Shown here one piece after another: positions 49,536 through 59,201 of a stretch of DNA of 64,000 bases. The stretch is from Halomonas sp. LBP4. GTDB taxonomy: Bacteria > Pseudomonadota > Gammaproteobacteria > Pseudomonadales > Halomonadaceae. The stretch's first letter is position 1. Each line of letters begins with the position of its first letter. The stretch lies in assembly GCF_003202205.1 (NCBI RefSeq), contig NZ_PDOG01000004.1, positions 70,310 through 134,309 on the forward strand, written 5' to 3'. The translations under genes and the position numbers were made by a program. Under the pieces are notes generated by a model, which saw only the letters and a list, made by a program, of their open reading frames with translations, had not been told where the DNA came from and did not search any database.

Positions 49536-52019
49536 ATGCTCACCGCCCTGGCCACCCTGCTCTCCCACTATCGCCGCCACCCCGGCCAGCTGGCCATGCT
49601 GCTGCTGGGCCTGTGGGTGGCCAGCGCCCTGTGGAGCAGCGTGCAGGCGATCAACGCCTCGGCCCGCGACAGCTACGCCCGCGCCGAGGCGCTCTTCTCC
49701 ACCGGCCTGGACCGCCTGGAGCGCCGCGACGGCGAGCCGCTGACCCGCGACGACTTCCTGCGGCTGCGCCGGGCGGGGCTGCCGGTCTCGCCGCTGCTCG
49801 AGGGCGAGCTGGAGACCCCGGACGGCACCCGGCTGACGGTGATCGGCATCGACCCACTGACCCTGCCCGGCGACAGCCCCTTCGCCGGCGGCACCGGCGA
49901 CTTCCTCACGCCGCCGTGGCAGACACGCCTGGCCCCCGACACCCTGCCCGCCCTGGCGGTCACGGCCAGAGACGCGCCGGGGGCCGAACCGCGCCTGCCC
50001 GACGGCCGGCGGCTGCCGCCCCTGACCCTGGCCCCCTCGCTGCCCCCCGACACCCTGGTGATGGATATCGCCGCCGCGGCGGCCCTGCTGGACAGCGGCG
50101 CGACGCTCACGCGGCTGGTCAGCGCCGCCGACGCCCTGGCCGAGGCACCCGAGGGGCTGGTGCTGACCCGGGCGACGACCCTGGTCGCGCCGGGCCAGCT
50201 CACCGAGAGCTTCCACCTCAACCTCACCGCCATGGCGCTGCTGGCCCTGGTGGTGGGGCTGTTCATCGTGCAGGCGGCGCTCGGCCTGGCCCTGGAGCAG
50301 CGGCTGGGCATGCTGCGCACCCTGCGGGCGTTGGGCGTGCCCGGCCGCCGCCTGGTGGGCCTGCTGCTGCTCGAGCTGGTGCTGCTGGGGCTCGCCGGCG
50401 CCCTGGCCGGCATCGTCAGCGGCGTCTGGCTGGCCCGGGCGCTGCTGCCGGACGTGGCCGCCACCCTGGACAGCCTCTATGGTGCCGGGGTGACGGCCGA
50501 GCTCCAGCTGCCCTGGCACTACTGGCTCGGCGGGCTTGCCGTGACCCTGGGCGGCCTGCTGCTGGCCGGCAGCGGCGTGCTATGGCGGGCCGCCCGGCTC
50601 AGCGTACTGGGCCTCGGCCAGGCCCAGGCCTGGCGCACGGGGTTCCACCGCCAGCTGCGGCTGATGGCCGCAGCCGGCACCGCCTGTGCCCTGCTCGGCC
50701 TGGCGCTGTGGGCCTGGCTCGCCCGCCAGCCGCCCGGCGAGGGGCTGCTGGCCGGCTTCGGCCTGATGGCCATGCTGCTGCTCGCCTGCGCGCTCTGGCT
50801 GCCGCCGCTGCTGGCGCTGGGCCTCGCCGGGCTCGCACGCCTCGCCCGGCGGTGGCCGCTGGTCCAGTGGGCCCTGGCCGACCTGCAGCTGCAGTTGCCG
50901 CGCCTGGCCCTGGCGATGATGGCGCTGCTGATCGCGCTCTCCGCCAACCTGGGGGTGAGCAGCATGGTGGGCGGTTTCCGCCTGACCTTCCTCGACTGGC
51001 TGGACCAGCGCCTGGTGGCGGACCTCTACCTGCGCCCGCCGGCGGAGCGGTATGACGAGATCCACGACTGGCTCGCCGACCGGCCGGAGGTCGAAGAGCT
51101 GCTGGCCACCCGCCGCACCGACGCCACCCTGCTCGACGCCGGCACCGACGCCACCCGGCCGCTCAACCTGCCGGTCGGCCTCTACGGCATCACCCCGGGC
51201 GAGCGGCTCGTGCCGAGCTGGCCGCTGCTGTCGACCCTCGCCGGGCGCGAGGCGGCCTGGCAGGCCTTCCGCGGGGGCGCGGCCTTCATCAACGAACAAC
51301 TCGCCATCGCCACCGGCCTGGCGCCGGGCGACCGGCTGACCCTCGACGCCAGGGGCCGCCGGGAGACGGTGAGCCTGGCCGCCATCTACCCGGACTACGG
51401 CAACCCCCGCGGCGAGGTGCTGCTGGCCACGCCACGGCTCGCCGAGCGCTTCCGGGCACCGCCGGGGTCCCTGGGCATCGTGCTCCACGGCGACGCCGAC
51501 GAGGCGACGCTGCGCACCGCCCTCGGCGACCGCCTCGGCCCGGACCGCGAGTCCCTGCTGGACCAGCGCGAGGTGAAACGCGTCTCCACCGAAATCTTCG
51601 AACGCACCTTCACCATCACCCGGGCGCTGAACACCCTGACCCTGGGCGTGGCGGCCCTGGCGCTGTTCGCCAGCCTGCTGGCCCAGGCCCGGGAGCGCCG
51701 CCGCCAGCTGGCCCCGCTCTGGGCGCTGGGCGTGCCCCGGGCCCGCCTGGTGGTGAGCCAGCTCGTCCAGGTTGGCGGCGCGGCGCTGGCCACCGGCCTG
51801 CTCGCCGTGCCGCTGGGCATCGCCGTCACGGCGGGGCTGGTGGCGGTGATCAACGTGGCCGCCTTCGGCTGGCGCCTGCCGCTGCAGCTCTTTCCCGGCG
51901 AGATCCTGCTGACCCTGGCCACCGCCGTGGCGGTGGCGCTGCTGGCCACGGTGCTGCCGGCCATGGCACTGTGGCGCACCCCGCCCCGGGCCCTGCTGGC
52001 CGAGGAGGAGACCCCATGA
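49536..52019 (+). CDS. FtsX-like ABC transporter permease
   Basis: 827 residues. One N-terminal helix and a large periplasmic domain are followed by two FtsX membrane units (about 225-350 and 690-815) with helices in between, a total near 10. The coupling segments LEQRLGMLRTLRALGVPGRR and ARERRRQLAPLWALGVPRAR mark the two FtsX modules. It would pair with the LolD-type ATPase upstream to move a hydrophobic cargo or lipoprotein. The stop overlaps the next start (ATGA). Confidence 0.92.
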   Translation: MLTALATLLSHYRRHPGQLAMLLLGLWVASALWSSVQAINASARDSYARAEALFSTGLDRLERRDGEPLTRDDFLRLRRAGLPVSPLLEGELETPDGTRLTVIGIDPLTLPGDSPFAGGTGDFLTPPWQTRLAPDTLPALAVTARDAPGAEPRLPDGRRLPPLTLAPSLPPDTLVMDIAAAAALLDSGATLTRLVSAADALAEAPEGLVLTRATTLVAPGQLTESFHLNLTAMALLALVVGLFIVQAALGLALEQRLGMLRTLRALGVPGRRLVGLLLLELVLLGLAGALAGIVSGVWLARALLPDVAATLDSLYGAGVTAELQLPWHYWLGGLAVTLGGLLLAGSGVLWRAARLSVLGLGQAQAWRTGFHRQLRLMAAAGTACALLGLALWAWLARQPPGEGLLAGFGLMAMLLLACALWLPPLLALGLAGLARLARRWPLVQWALADLQLQLPRLALAMMALLIALSANLGVSSMVGGFRLTFLDWLDQRLVADLYLRPPAERYDEIHDWLADRPEVEELLATRRTDATLLDAGTDATRPLNLPVGLYGITPGERLVPSWPLLSTLAGREAAWQAFRGGAAFINEQLAIATGLAPGDRLTLDARGRRETVSLAAIYPDYGNPRGEVLLATPRLAERFRAPPGSLGIVLHGDADEATLRTALGDRLGPDRESLLDQREVKRVSTEIFERTFTITRALNTLTLGVAALALFASLLAQARERRRQLAPLWALGVPRARLVVSQLVQVGGAALATGLLAVPLGIAVTAGLVAVINVAAFGWRLPLQLFPGEILLTLATAVAVALLATVLPAMALWRTPPRALLAEEETP

Positions 52020-53149
52020 CGCGGCTCGCCATGCTCGGCCTGCTGGCCGCGCTGGTGCTCATGGGCTGCGAGCGCGATGCGGCCACCGACACCGGCCTCG
52101 CCGAGCCGGGCGAGGCGGCCGGGGGCTTCGTGCAGGCGCGCCCCGGCACGACACTGCGCTTCCCCGAGGATCATGGCCCCCACCCGGATACCCGCATCGA
52201 GTGGTGGTACCTCACCGCCAACCTCGAGGACGAGCGCGGCGAGCCGCTGGGCCTGCAGTGGACCCTGTTCCGCCAGGCCCTGGTCTCCCCCGCCGAGCGG
52301 CCACGTCCCGGCCCCTGGGTCGCCGACCAGGCGTGGATGGCCCATATGGCGGTCTCCCGGGGCCCGACCCACCGGGTGGCGGAGCGCTTCGCCCGCGGTC
52401 ATTCCCGGCAGGACGATGGCCAGGCCGGCGTCCGGGCCCGGCCCTTTGCCGCCTGGCTCGACGACTGGCGACTCGAGAGCCGGGTGGACGACCCCGACGC
52501 CGATACCTTCGCCGAACTCGCGCTGCTCGCCCACCAGGATGACGAACACGGCGGCTTCGGCTACCGCCTCGACCTCACCGCCGAGGGACCCCTGGTGCTG
52601 CACGGCGAGGCCGGTTTCAGCCAGAAGACCGCCGACGGCCAGGGCTCGATCTACTACAGCCAACCCTTCTGGCGCATCGAGGGGGAGGTCACGCTCGACG
52701 GCGAGACCCGCGCGGTCAGCGGCCGCGGCTGGCTCGACCGGGAGTGGAGCAGCCAGGTGCTCGAACCCGAGCAGAGCGGCTGGGACTGGGTCGCGCTGCA
52801 TCTCGACAGCGGCCACAAGCTGATGGCCTACCGGCTGCGGGGCGGTGGCGAGGAGGGCGGCGACTTCCTGTTCGGCAATGTGATTGCCCCCGACGGCGCT
52901 GCCACCCCGGTCGCCCAGGGAGGACTGCGCCTGACGCCACTGAGCACCAGCCTCGTCGCCGGCCGCGAGATGCCCACCCGCTGGCGGCTCGAGCTGCCGG
53001 CGCAGGGCCTCGACCTGGTGGTCGAGGCGCGCCACAGCGAACGCTGGATGGCCACCAGCGTGTCCTACTGGGAGGGCGAGGTGACGGTCAGCGACCATGA
53101 CGGCGGCGAGGCGCTGGGGGTGGGCTATCTGGAGATGACCGGCTACTGA
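52016..53149 (+). CDS. AttH/CrtC-like lipoprotein (lipocalin-like domain)
   Basis: 377 residues with a lipoprotein signal (LVLMGC lipobox, Cys near residue 18). The mature protein matches the AttH/carotenoid 1,2-hydratase-like family: HPDTRIEWWYLTANLEDERG, LGLQWTLFRQAL, the central GRGWLDREWSSQ, and the late YWEGEV. Such genes end AttEFGH-like exporter clusters, as here. It may carry or trim a lipid cargo; that is inference. Confidence 0.9.
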   Translation: MTRLAMLGLLAALVLMGCERDAATDTGLAEPGEAAGGFVQARPGTTLRFPEDHGPHPDTRIEWWYLTANLEDERGEPLGLQWTLFRQALVSPAERPRPGPWVADQAWMAHMAVSRGPTHRVAERFARGHSRQDDGQAGVRARPFAAWLDDWRLESRVDDPDADTFAELALLAHQDDEHGGFGYRLDLTAEGPLVLHGEAGFSQKTADGQGSIYYSQPFWRIEGEVTLDGETRAVSGRGWLDREWSSQVLEPEQSGWDWVALHLDSGHKLMAYRLRGGGEEGGDFLFGNVIAPDGAATPVAQGGLRLTPLSTSLVAGREMPTRWRLELPAQGLDLVVEARHSERWMATSVSYWEGEVTVSDHDGGEALGVGYLEMTGY

Positions 53150-53209
53150 AGGGATGACACGGCCCGCCAAGCGACCCGACGCCGTCGCAGGCCGCAGAAA
53201 GGAGACACC

Positions 53210-54127
53210 ATGAACCTGCTTGTCGCCATGACGGCCTTCGTCCGGGTCGCCGAACTGGGCAGCTACACCCGGGCCGCCGAGCAGCTCGAGCTGTCGCGCA
53301 CCCAGGTCTCCAAGCTGGTCATGCAGCTGGAGACACACCTGCAGGTGCGGCTACTGCAGCGTACCACCCGACGCCTGCACCTGACCGAGGCCGGCGAACG
53401 CTACCTGGCACGTGCCCTGGGCATCCTGCAGGCACTGGAGGAGGCCGAGGCGGAGGTCGGCGCCGGTGTCACCGAGATCCGCGGCCGGCTGCGGGTCAAC
53501 GGCCCGATGGCCTTTGGCACCGACTACCTGGCGCCGCTGGTGGCACGCTTCATGGTCCGGCACCCGGCCCTGGAGATGCGCCTCGACCTCAACGACCGCC
53601 GGGTGGACCTGCTCGAGGAGGGCTACGACCTGGCGATCCGCATCGGCAGCCTGCCGGACTCGAGCCTGGTCGCCCGGCCCCTGACCCGCTGCCATCTGCT
53701 GCTGTGCGCCTCGCCCGCCTACCTGGCCGCCCACGGGGAACCGCAACGCCTCGAGGAGCTGACCGAGCATCGCTGCCTGCGCTACCGCACCTCGGGCGGC
53801 GGCACCACCTGGCAACTGGGCGATCACAGCCTGCCGGTGAGCGGGCCGCTGGACAGCAACAATGGCGTGGTGCTGGTCCAGGCCGCCGAAGATGGGCTGG
53901 GGATCATCCAGCAGCCCAGCTTCCTGCTCACCGAGAGCATCCGGGAGGGACGCCTCGTGCCCATCCTCCCCGAGGCGCCCCCCGTGACGCTGGGGGTCTA
54001 TGGCCTCTATCCGGCCCGGCGACACCTGCCGGCCAAGGTGGAGCACTTCCTGGATTTTCTCGCCGAGGCCTGGGGCGAGCCGCCCTACTGGGAGGCCGAG
54101 CTGGGATTGCCCTCCAAAAGGAAATAA
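53210..54127 (+). CDS. LysR-family transcriptional regulator
   Basis: 305 residues. The N-terminal winged helix (MTAFVRVAELGSYTRAAEQL, SRTQVSKLVMQLE, RLLQRTTRRLHLTEAG) is followed by a substrate-binding domain of the CrgA/AaeR subgroup (GRLRVNGPMAFGTDYLAPLV, YDLAIRIGSLPDSSLVARPL). It likely controls the DoxX-dioxygenase genes that follow on the same strand, though LysR targets are usually divergent. Confidence 0.93.
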   Translation: MNLLVAMTAFVRVAELGSYTRAAEQLELSRTQVSKLVMQLETHLQVRLLQRTTRRLHLTEAGERYLARALGILQALEEAEAEVGAGVTEIRGRLRVNGPMAFGTDYLAPLVARFMVRHPALEMRLDLNDRRVDLLEEGYDLAIRIGSLPDSSLVARPLTRCHLLLCASPAYLAAHGEPQRLEELTEHRCLRYRTSGGGTTWQLGDHSLPVSGPLDSNNGVVLVQAAEDGLGIIQQPSFLLTESIREGRLVPILPEAPPVTLGVYGLYPARRHLPAKVEHFLDFLAEAWGEPPYWEAELGLPSKRK

Positions 54128-54215
54128 TGATGTTCGAGCACGGGTGATTATCCCGCCAAGGAATCTCTCTAGAGTAGCGACATCACCCCCCTGCCAGACT
54201 CAATGGAGATTCCCC

Positions 54216-54599
54216 ATGCAAGCACAAGCCATCACCCTGCTGCGCCTTTCCCTCGGCACCATGACCCTGGCCCACGGCCTGCTCAAGGTGTTCGTGTTCA
54301 CCATCCCCGGTACCGTCGGCTACTTCGAATCGCTCGGCTTCCCGGCCCTTCTCGCCTACCTGACCATCCTGGCCGAAGTCGGCGGTGGCCTGGCGCTGTT
54401 GCTGGGCCTCTACACCCGCTGGGTGAGCCTGGCCCTGGTCCCGGTGCTGCTCGGCGCCGCCGCCGTTCACCTGGGCAATGGCTGGATGTTCTCCAACGAA
54501 GGCGGCGGCTGGGAATTCCCGGTGTTCTGGGCCATCGCCCTGCTGGTGCAGGCCGGCCTGGGCGGCGGTAACCTGACCCTCAGCCGTCGCTTCGCCTGA
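54216..54599 (+). CDS. DoxX family membrane protein
   Basis: 127 residues with four membrane helices: LLRLSLGTMTLAHGLLKVF, FPALLAYLTILAEVGGGLALL, RWVSLALVPVLLGAAAVH, PVFWAIALLVQAGL. This is the usual DoxX layout, linked to oxidative stress in some bacteria. The Met before QAQAITLLR gives a normal N-terminus. Confidence 0.88.
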   Translation: MQAQAITLLRLSLGTMTLAHGLLKVFVFTIPGTVGYFESLGFPALLAYLTILAEVGGGLALLLGLYTRWVSLALVPVLLGAAAVHLGNGWMFSNEGGGWEFPVFWAIALLVQAGLGGGNLTLSRRFA

Positions 54600-54666
54600 G
54601 CCATCCCCCCTGGCCGACACCGGTCCCGAATCGGGCCGGCGTTGGCCCATGAAGAGGAGATTCAAG

Positions 54667-55404
54667 ATGTTACCCAGCCTGTACATCTCCCACGGCTCGC
54701 CCATGCTGGCGCTCACGCCGACCCCGGCCCACGACTTCCTGCGGGAACTGGGCCGCCACTACCGCCCGGCGGCCATCGTGGTGGTCTCGGCCCACTGGGC
54801 GACCCGCGGCCTGGCCGTCAGCACCAGTGCCCGGCCCGAGACCATCCACGACTTCGGCGGCTTTCCGCGGGAACTCTACGAGTGCCAGTATCCCGCCCCC
54901 GGCGAGCCCGAACTGGCACGGCGGCTGGCCGAGGAGCTCGGCGCCACGCCGGTGGAGCGCGGCCTCGACCACGGCGCCTGGGTCCCGCTCTCGCTGATGG
55001 TGCCGGAGGCCGATATCCCGGTGGTGTCGCTGTCGCTGCCCACCACCTGGTCCAACGCCGCACTGGTCGCGCTGGGCGAGAAGCTCGCCCGACTGCGCGA
55101 GGAGAAGGTGCTGGTGATCGGGTCGGGCAGCCTGACCCATAACCTGGGGGCCATGACTCCGGAGCACGGCACCGTGCCCGCCTGGGTCAGCGACTTCATC
55201 GACTGGGTGCACGGGCGCCTGCTGGCCGACGATCGCCCCGCCCTGCTCGCCTGGGAGCAGACGCCTCACGGCCGTGCCAACCACCCGACCCCGGAGCACT
55301 TCCAGCCGCTGCTGGTGGCGATGGGGGCGGGCGGCCAGGCACAACGCCTGCACCACAGCGTCGAGCACGGCGTGCTGGCCATGGATGTCTACGCCTTCGC
55401 CTGA
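54667..55404 (+). CDS. DODA-type extradiol dioxygenase (YgiD-like)
   Basis: 245 residues of the LigB superfamily, non-haem iron or zinc. Metal ligands are expected at YISHGSPMLAL (His), VVSAHWATRG (His), GLDHGAWVPL and HHSVEHGVLAMD (His). SGSLTHNLGAM is also diagnostic. YgiD acts as a 4,5-DOPA extradiol dioxygenase in vitro. GAGGAG lies upstream. It pairs with doxX, a common association. Confidence 0.92.
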   Translation: MLPSLYISHGSPMLALTPTPAHDFLRELGRHYRPAAIVVVSAHWATRGLAVSTSARPETIHDFGGFPRELYECQYPAPGEPELARRLAEELGATPVERGLDHGAWVPLSLMVPEADIPVVSLSLPTTWSNAALVALGEKLARLREEKVLVIGSGSLTHNLGAMTPEHGTVPAWVSDFIDWVHGRLLADDRPALLAWEQTPHGRANHPTPEHFQPLLVAMGAGGQAQRLHHSVEHGVLAMDVYAFA

Positions 55405-55488
55405 GCCCCCTGGTGAGGCAGGGACGCGAAGGAGCGCCTATGTTGATAAGGATACGCCCCTGCCACCGGAACGAGTCGAGGGTTCACC

Positions 55489-55836
55489 ATGACTGCCATC
55501 GACATGAGCCTGGGTGACCACATCACCCTCAAGCAACTGTCCTACGCGCTGACCCACGGCCTCTCACCCATCGTCGAGGTCGAGTCCCAGGACGGCATCT
55601 ACATCGTGCGCTTCCACCATGCCAACGGGGTCTCGGAGCTGGCGGACGCCAACGGCAAGACCTGGACCTTCCTCGGCACCGGGGAGATCCAGGACCTGCT
55701 CGGCGACCTGGGCCTGACCCATGGCGTGCTGACCTGGGCCGACCAGTGCGGCGACGAGATGATCGGCGTATCGGGACATGCCATCACGCCCGACGAGCGG
55801 CTGGCCTACGGCACCCGCATCGCCTTTCGCTCCTGA
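55489..55836 (+). CDS. Small hypothetical protein, possibly DUF6482-like
   Basis: 115 residues, acidic and soluble: HITLKQLSYALTHGLSPIVEV, then IYIVRFHHANGVSELAD. The segment 'SQDGIYIVRF' recalls the core strand of DUF6482 proteins of Halomonas and Pseudomonas, but this is uncertain. No membrane segment or catalytic motif was seen. Confidence 0.65.
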   Translation: MTAIDMSLGDHITLKQLSYALTHGLSPIVEVESQDGIYIVRFHHANGVSELADANGKTWTFLGTGEIQDLLGDLGLTHGVLTWADQCGDEMIGVSGHAITPDERLAYGTRIAFRS

Positions 55837-55896
55837 CCGCCACGGGCTAATGTAGGGGGCATGACCCTCAGCGAGTGATAACGTCCGGTGCTCGAC

Positions 55897-56415
55897 ATGT
55901 CCCGCACGCCCCGTCGCGCCGCCCACCGGCGGCGCCCTGTCTCCGGCCCGGCCCTGCGTCTCCTGGCGGCGGGGATGGCGCTGCTGGTGCTGGCCGGTTG
56001 TGCCAGCCGCGACCTGGCCACCCGCGACACGGCCCCCGACGAGGGCCTCTCCCTCGAGCGTGCGCTGATCCTCGCCTCCGCCGAACAGGCCCTCGGCACG
56101 CCCTATCGCCCGGGCGGCAATACCCCCGAGGGCCTCGACTGCTCCGGCCTGGTCGAGCTGGTCTATCGCAACGCGGGCATTGCGGTGCCACGCACCGCCG
56201 ACGACCAGTACCGCGAACTGCCGGAGGTGCGCCAGGCCCGTCCGGGTGACCTGCTGTTCTTCGGCGACCGCCGCAAGGCCACCCATGTCGGCATCTACCG
56301 CGGCAACGGCCAGATGATCCACGCCCCGGGGCGGGGACGTGACGTGGTCAGCGTGCCGCTCGAGGTCGCCTACTGGCAGGAGCGCTTCCTCGGCGCCGCC
56401 GGGCCGGCGCCTTGA
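55897..56415 (+). CDS. NlpC/P60 family lipoprotein (peptidoglycan endopeptidase)
   Basis: 172 residues. A basic start and hydrophobic helix end in lipobox LAGC. The NlpC/P60 catalytic set is present: Cys in LDCSGLVELVY, His in ATHVGIYRG and His in MIHAPGRG. GTPYRPGGNTPEGLDCSG matches Spr/MepS-like enzymes that cut crosslinks to let the wall grow. A GTG three codons upstream is an alternative start. Confidence 0.92.
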   Translation: MSRTPRRAAHRRRPVSGPALRLLAAGMALLVLAGCASRDLATRDTAPDEGLSLERALILASAEQALGTPYRPGGNTPEGLDCSGLVELVYRNAGIAVPRTADDQYRELPEVRQARPGDLLFFGDRRKATHVGIYRGNGQMIHAPGRGRDVVSVPLEVAYWQERFLGAAGPAP

Positions 56416-56616
56416 GTCCCGGCCTCCACGACCCGGGCCAGCCCGCTGCCCATACGGAGTTCGCCGGCCGGCTTTCCGGCCGGGCGCGCTCCGCGTGTCG
56501 TCGATGTTCACAGGGGGTGATTGCATGGTTACAATTATAAAAACGCCCTCATTAAATCTTCTTCGTTATAAAAGTAGATCATCGGCCATGCCGATCGACG
56601 CCCCCTGGAGCCCCCC

Positions 56617-57648
56617 ATGTCACGACGCATTCCTCTACTGGCCCTCCTGGCGACGCTGGTACTCGGCGCTGTCGGCCTGGCCAAGGCCAGTGATCATTCG
56701 ACCACGCTCGAGGTCGGCTACATGCCGATCCTGCCGGTGGCCCAGCTGTTCGTGATGGAGGGCGAGGGCTGGACCGAGGAGGCCGGCCTCGAGCTGGAGC
56801 TGACCCGTTTCTCCAGCGGCCCGGCCATGGTCCAGGCGCTGGCCTCCGGCGAGCTCGATGTCATGTACTTCGGCATCGGCCCCGCCATGGTGGCCCGCGC
56901 CAACGGCGTGCCGATCAAGGTACTGGCCGCGAGCATCCAGGAGCAGATCGGCCTGGTCGCCCGCGGCGAACTCGCCGGCTACTTCGACCAGTACGATGCC
57001 GCCGAGGCGATCACCCGCTTCACCGAGGAGCAGAATCGCCAGCCCAAGATCGCCACCTTTCCCCAGGGGTCGGTCCCCGACACCGTGCTGCGCTACTGGC
57101 TGATCGAGCAGCTGGGGGTCGGCCTGGAGGCGGTCGAGATCGTCGCCATGGGCGCCGACCGCGTCCAGCAGGCGCTGCTGGCCGGCGCCGTGGACGCCGC
57201 CTCGATTCTCGAGCCGATCCTCACCACGGTCCAGGAACGTGACGACAGTGCCCGGGTGGTCGCGCGTGCCGGCGAGATGCTGCCCGGCCAGCCCGGTGCC
57301 GTACTGGCCGCCCGCGAGCGCGTGCTCGAGGAGGAGCCCGAAGCGATGCGCCGGCTGATGGCCCTGCATCTGCGTGCCACCGAGATGCTGGTCGAGGAGC
57401 CCGGCCGTGCCGCCCCCCATGTGCGCGAGTTCGTCGGCCGCCGCCTGATCGGCCTGGAAACGGTGGAAGCCGCCCTGAGCTCGCCGTCATCCCACTATGT
57501 CAGCGACCCGCATGCGATCCGGGAAGGCACGCGGCGCATGCACGACTTCCAGCTCGCCCAGGGGTCGCTGCGCCAGCCGGTCGATCTGGAGGCACTGTTC
57601 GACACCCGCCTGTATGACGAAGTGAGTGCGGAGCTGGCCACCCAATGA
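56617..57648 (+). CDS. ABC transporter substrate-binding protein, NMT1/SsuA type
   Basis: 343 residues with a signal peptide (ending LAKAS). Type II periplasmic fold of the NMT1/THI5/SsuA kind: LEVGYMPILPVAQLFVMEGEG, MVQALASGELDVMYFGIGP, ATFPQGSVPDTVLRYWLIEQ, AGAVDAASILEPI. Substrates in this class include sulfonates, nitrate, taurine and thiamine precursors. It is the first gene of a coupled ABC set. The upstream 100 bp is strikingly AT-rich and probably holds the promoter. Confidence 0.9.
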   Translation: MSRRIPLLALLATLVLGAVGLAKASDHSTTLEVGYMPILPVAQLFVMEGEGWTEEAGLELELTRFSSGPAMVQALASGELDVMYFGIGPAMVARANGVPIKVLAASIQEQIGLVARGELAGYFDQYDAAEAITRFTEEQNRQPKIATFPQGSVPDTVLRYWLIEQLGVGLEAVEIVAMGADRVQQALLAGAVDAASILEPILTTVQERDDSARVVARAGEMLPGQPGAVLAARERVLEEEPEAMRRLMALHLRATEMLVEEPGRAAPHVREFVGRRLIGLETVEAALSSPSSHYVSDPHAIREGTRRMHDFQLAQGSLRQPVDLEALFDTRLYDEVSAELATQ

Positions 57649-58409
57649 CCTCTCCCCTGACCCGCTCGCGGCGCACCCTGCTCAGCGCCGCGGGCCTGTC
57701 CGGTTTTCTGCTGCTGTGGGAGCTGGCGCTGCGCAGCGGGCTGCTGCCCGGCAGCCTGGTCCCGCTACCCTCGGCGATCCCGCGGGTCTTCTGGTACGAG
57801 CTGATCGACGGCATCTGGCTGGAGGTGGTGCGCTCGAGCCTCGGTCACTACAGCGTGGGCCTGCTGCTGGGCTCGAGCCTGGGCATCGCGGTGGGGGTGT
57901 CGGCGGCGCTGATGCCGCGCTTCAATGCCCTGCACGCCTGGCTGGCCCGGCTGCTGCGCCCGATCCCGCCCCTGGCGTGGATTCCCTTCGCGATCATCTG
58001 GTTCGGCATCAATCCGGCCGCCGCCGCCTTCATCATCAGCATCGGCGTGTTCTGGATCAACTACTTCGCCAGCTACAGCGCGGTGCGCTCGGTGGACCCT
58101 GACTTCGACGAGGTGGCCCTGGCCTTTGGCCAGCGCAGTTTCCTGGCCCGGCTGACCAAGGTCAGCCTGCCAGCCGCCGCCCCGGGTATCCTGGGCGGCC
58201 TGCGCGCCGGCCTGGGACAGGGCTGGATGACCGTGGTGGCCGCCGAGCTGTTCGGCATCCCCGGTATCGGCCAGCGCATGATGGAGGCCTCGAGCCTGCT
58301 GGCCACCGATATCGTGGTGGTCTACATGCTGACCATCGCCGGGCTCTATGCGCTGTTCGACTTCCTGTTCATGCTGGTCCAGCATCGGGTCCTGAGGTGG
58401 CAGCCATGA
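57645..58409 (+). CDS. ABC transporter permease, SsuC/TauC type
   Basis: 254 residues with about 6 membrane helices. The N-terminal GFLLLWELALRSGLLPG, PIPPLAWIPFAIIWFGI and the EAA-like loop VSLPAAAPGILGGLRAGLGQGW are typical. It overlaps both neighbours by 4 bases (ATGA). Confidence 0.92.
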   Translation: MTSPLTRSRRTLLSAAGLSGFLLLWELALRSGLLPGSLVPLPSAIPRVFWYELIDGIWLEVVRSSLGHYSVGLLLGSSLGIAVGVSAALMPRFNALHAWLARLLRPIPPLAWIPFAIIWFGINPAAAAFIISIGVFWINYFASYSAVRSVDPDFDEVALAFGQRSFLARLTKVSLPAAAPGILGGLRAGLGQGWMTVVAAELFGIPGIGQRMMEASSLLATDIVVVYMLTIAGLYALFDFLFMLVQHRVLRWQP

Positions 58410-59173
58410 ACCGCCCCATCGCCGACGCGTCCCCGGTGCTGAGTGCACGCGAAGTCAGCCTCGGCTTCGGTTACACGCCCGTCCTCGCCGGCGTCGACCT
58501 GACCCTCTACCCACGCGAATTCATCGCCGTGGTGGGTGCCTCCGGCGTCGGCAAGTCGACCCTGCTGCGCGCCCTGACTGGCCTGCTCCCCCCGCAGTCC
58601 GGCGAGGTGGTGATTCCCGCCGGCAACGCCGAGGATACCCGCGCCTGGTCGATGGTCTTCCAGGCGCCGCGCCTCTTCCCCTGGCGTCGCGTGCGGGCCA
58701 ACGTAGAGCTGGGGTTGGAGGGGCTGGCGTTATCGCGGGCCGAGCGTCGCCAGCGTGCGCTGGAGCCGTTGGCGCTGGTCGGCCTGGACGCCTATGCCGA
58801 CCGCTGGCCGCACACCCTCTCCGGGGGCCAGCAGCAGCGGGTCGGCATCGCCCGCGCGCTCGCCGTGCGCCCGCGGGTCCTGTTCATGGACGAGCCCTTC
58901 TCGGCGCTCGATGCCATCACTCGCCGGCGGCTGCAGCAGGAGCTGATCGCGCTGCGCCGGCGCACCGAGGCCGCCATCGTCTTCGTCACCCACGACATCG
59001 AGGAGGCCGTGCTGCTGGCCGACCGGGTGATGGTGCTCGGAGACCAGGCGCCGGGGCAGCCGGCCAGGGTAGTGGATACCCTGGAGGTCGACCTGCCGCT
59101 GGACGAGCGCCGAGACCACCCCGATTTCGCCCCCCTGGTGCAGGGCGTCGAAGCCCGTATCGGCGACCACTGA
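58406..59173 (+). CDS. ABC transporter ATP-binding protein, SsuB/TauB type
   Basis: 255 residues. Walker A GASGVGKST, Q-loop MVFQAPRLFPWRRVRANVELG, signature LSGGQQQRVGIAR, Walker B VLFMDEPFSALD and H-loop FVTHDIEE. The LFPWR segment is characteristic of the nitrate/sulfonate/taurine ATPases. It is followed 28 bases later by a DsrE-family gene. Confidence 0.93.
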   Translation: MNRPIADASPVLSAREVSLGFGYTPVLAGVDLTLYPREFIAVVGASGVGKSTLLRALTGLLPPQSGEVVIPAGNAEDTRAWSMVFQAPRLFPWRRVRANVELGLEGLALSRAERRQRALEPLALVGLDAYADRWPHTLSGGQQQRVGIARALAVRPRVLFMDEPFSALDAITRRRLQQELIALRRRTEAAIVFVTHDIEEAVLLADRVMVLGDQAPGQPARVVDTLEVDLPLDERRDHPDFAPLVQGVEARIGDH

Positions 59174-59201
59174 GGCGATCAAGACCCGAGGAGAACCCCC
59201 C

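Noticed and set aside
56521..56616. Specific -35/-10 boxes in the AT-rich stretch before the NMT1-type binding-protein gene
   Set aside because: Several weak combinations are possible and none stands out; noted only as a probable promoter region.
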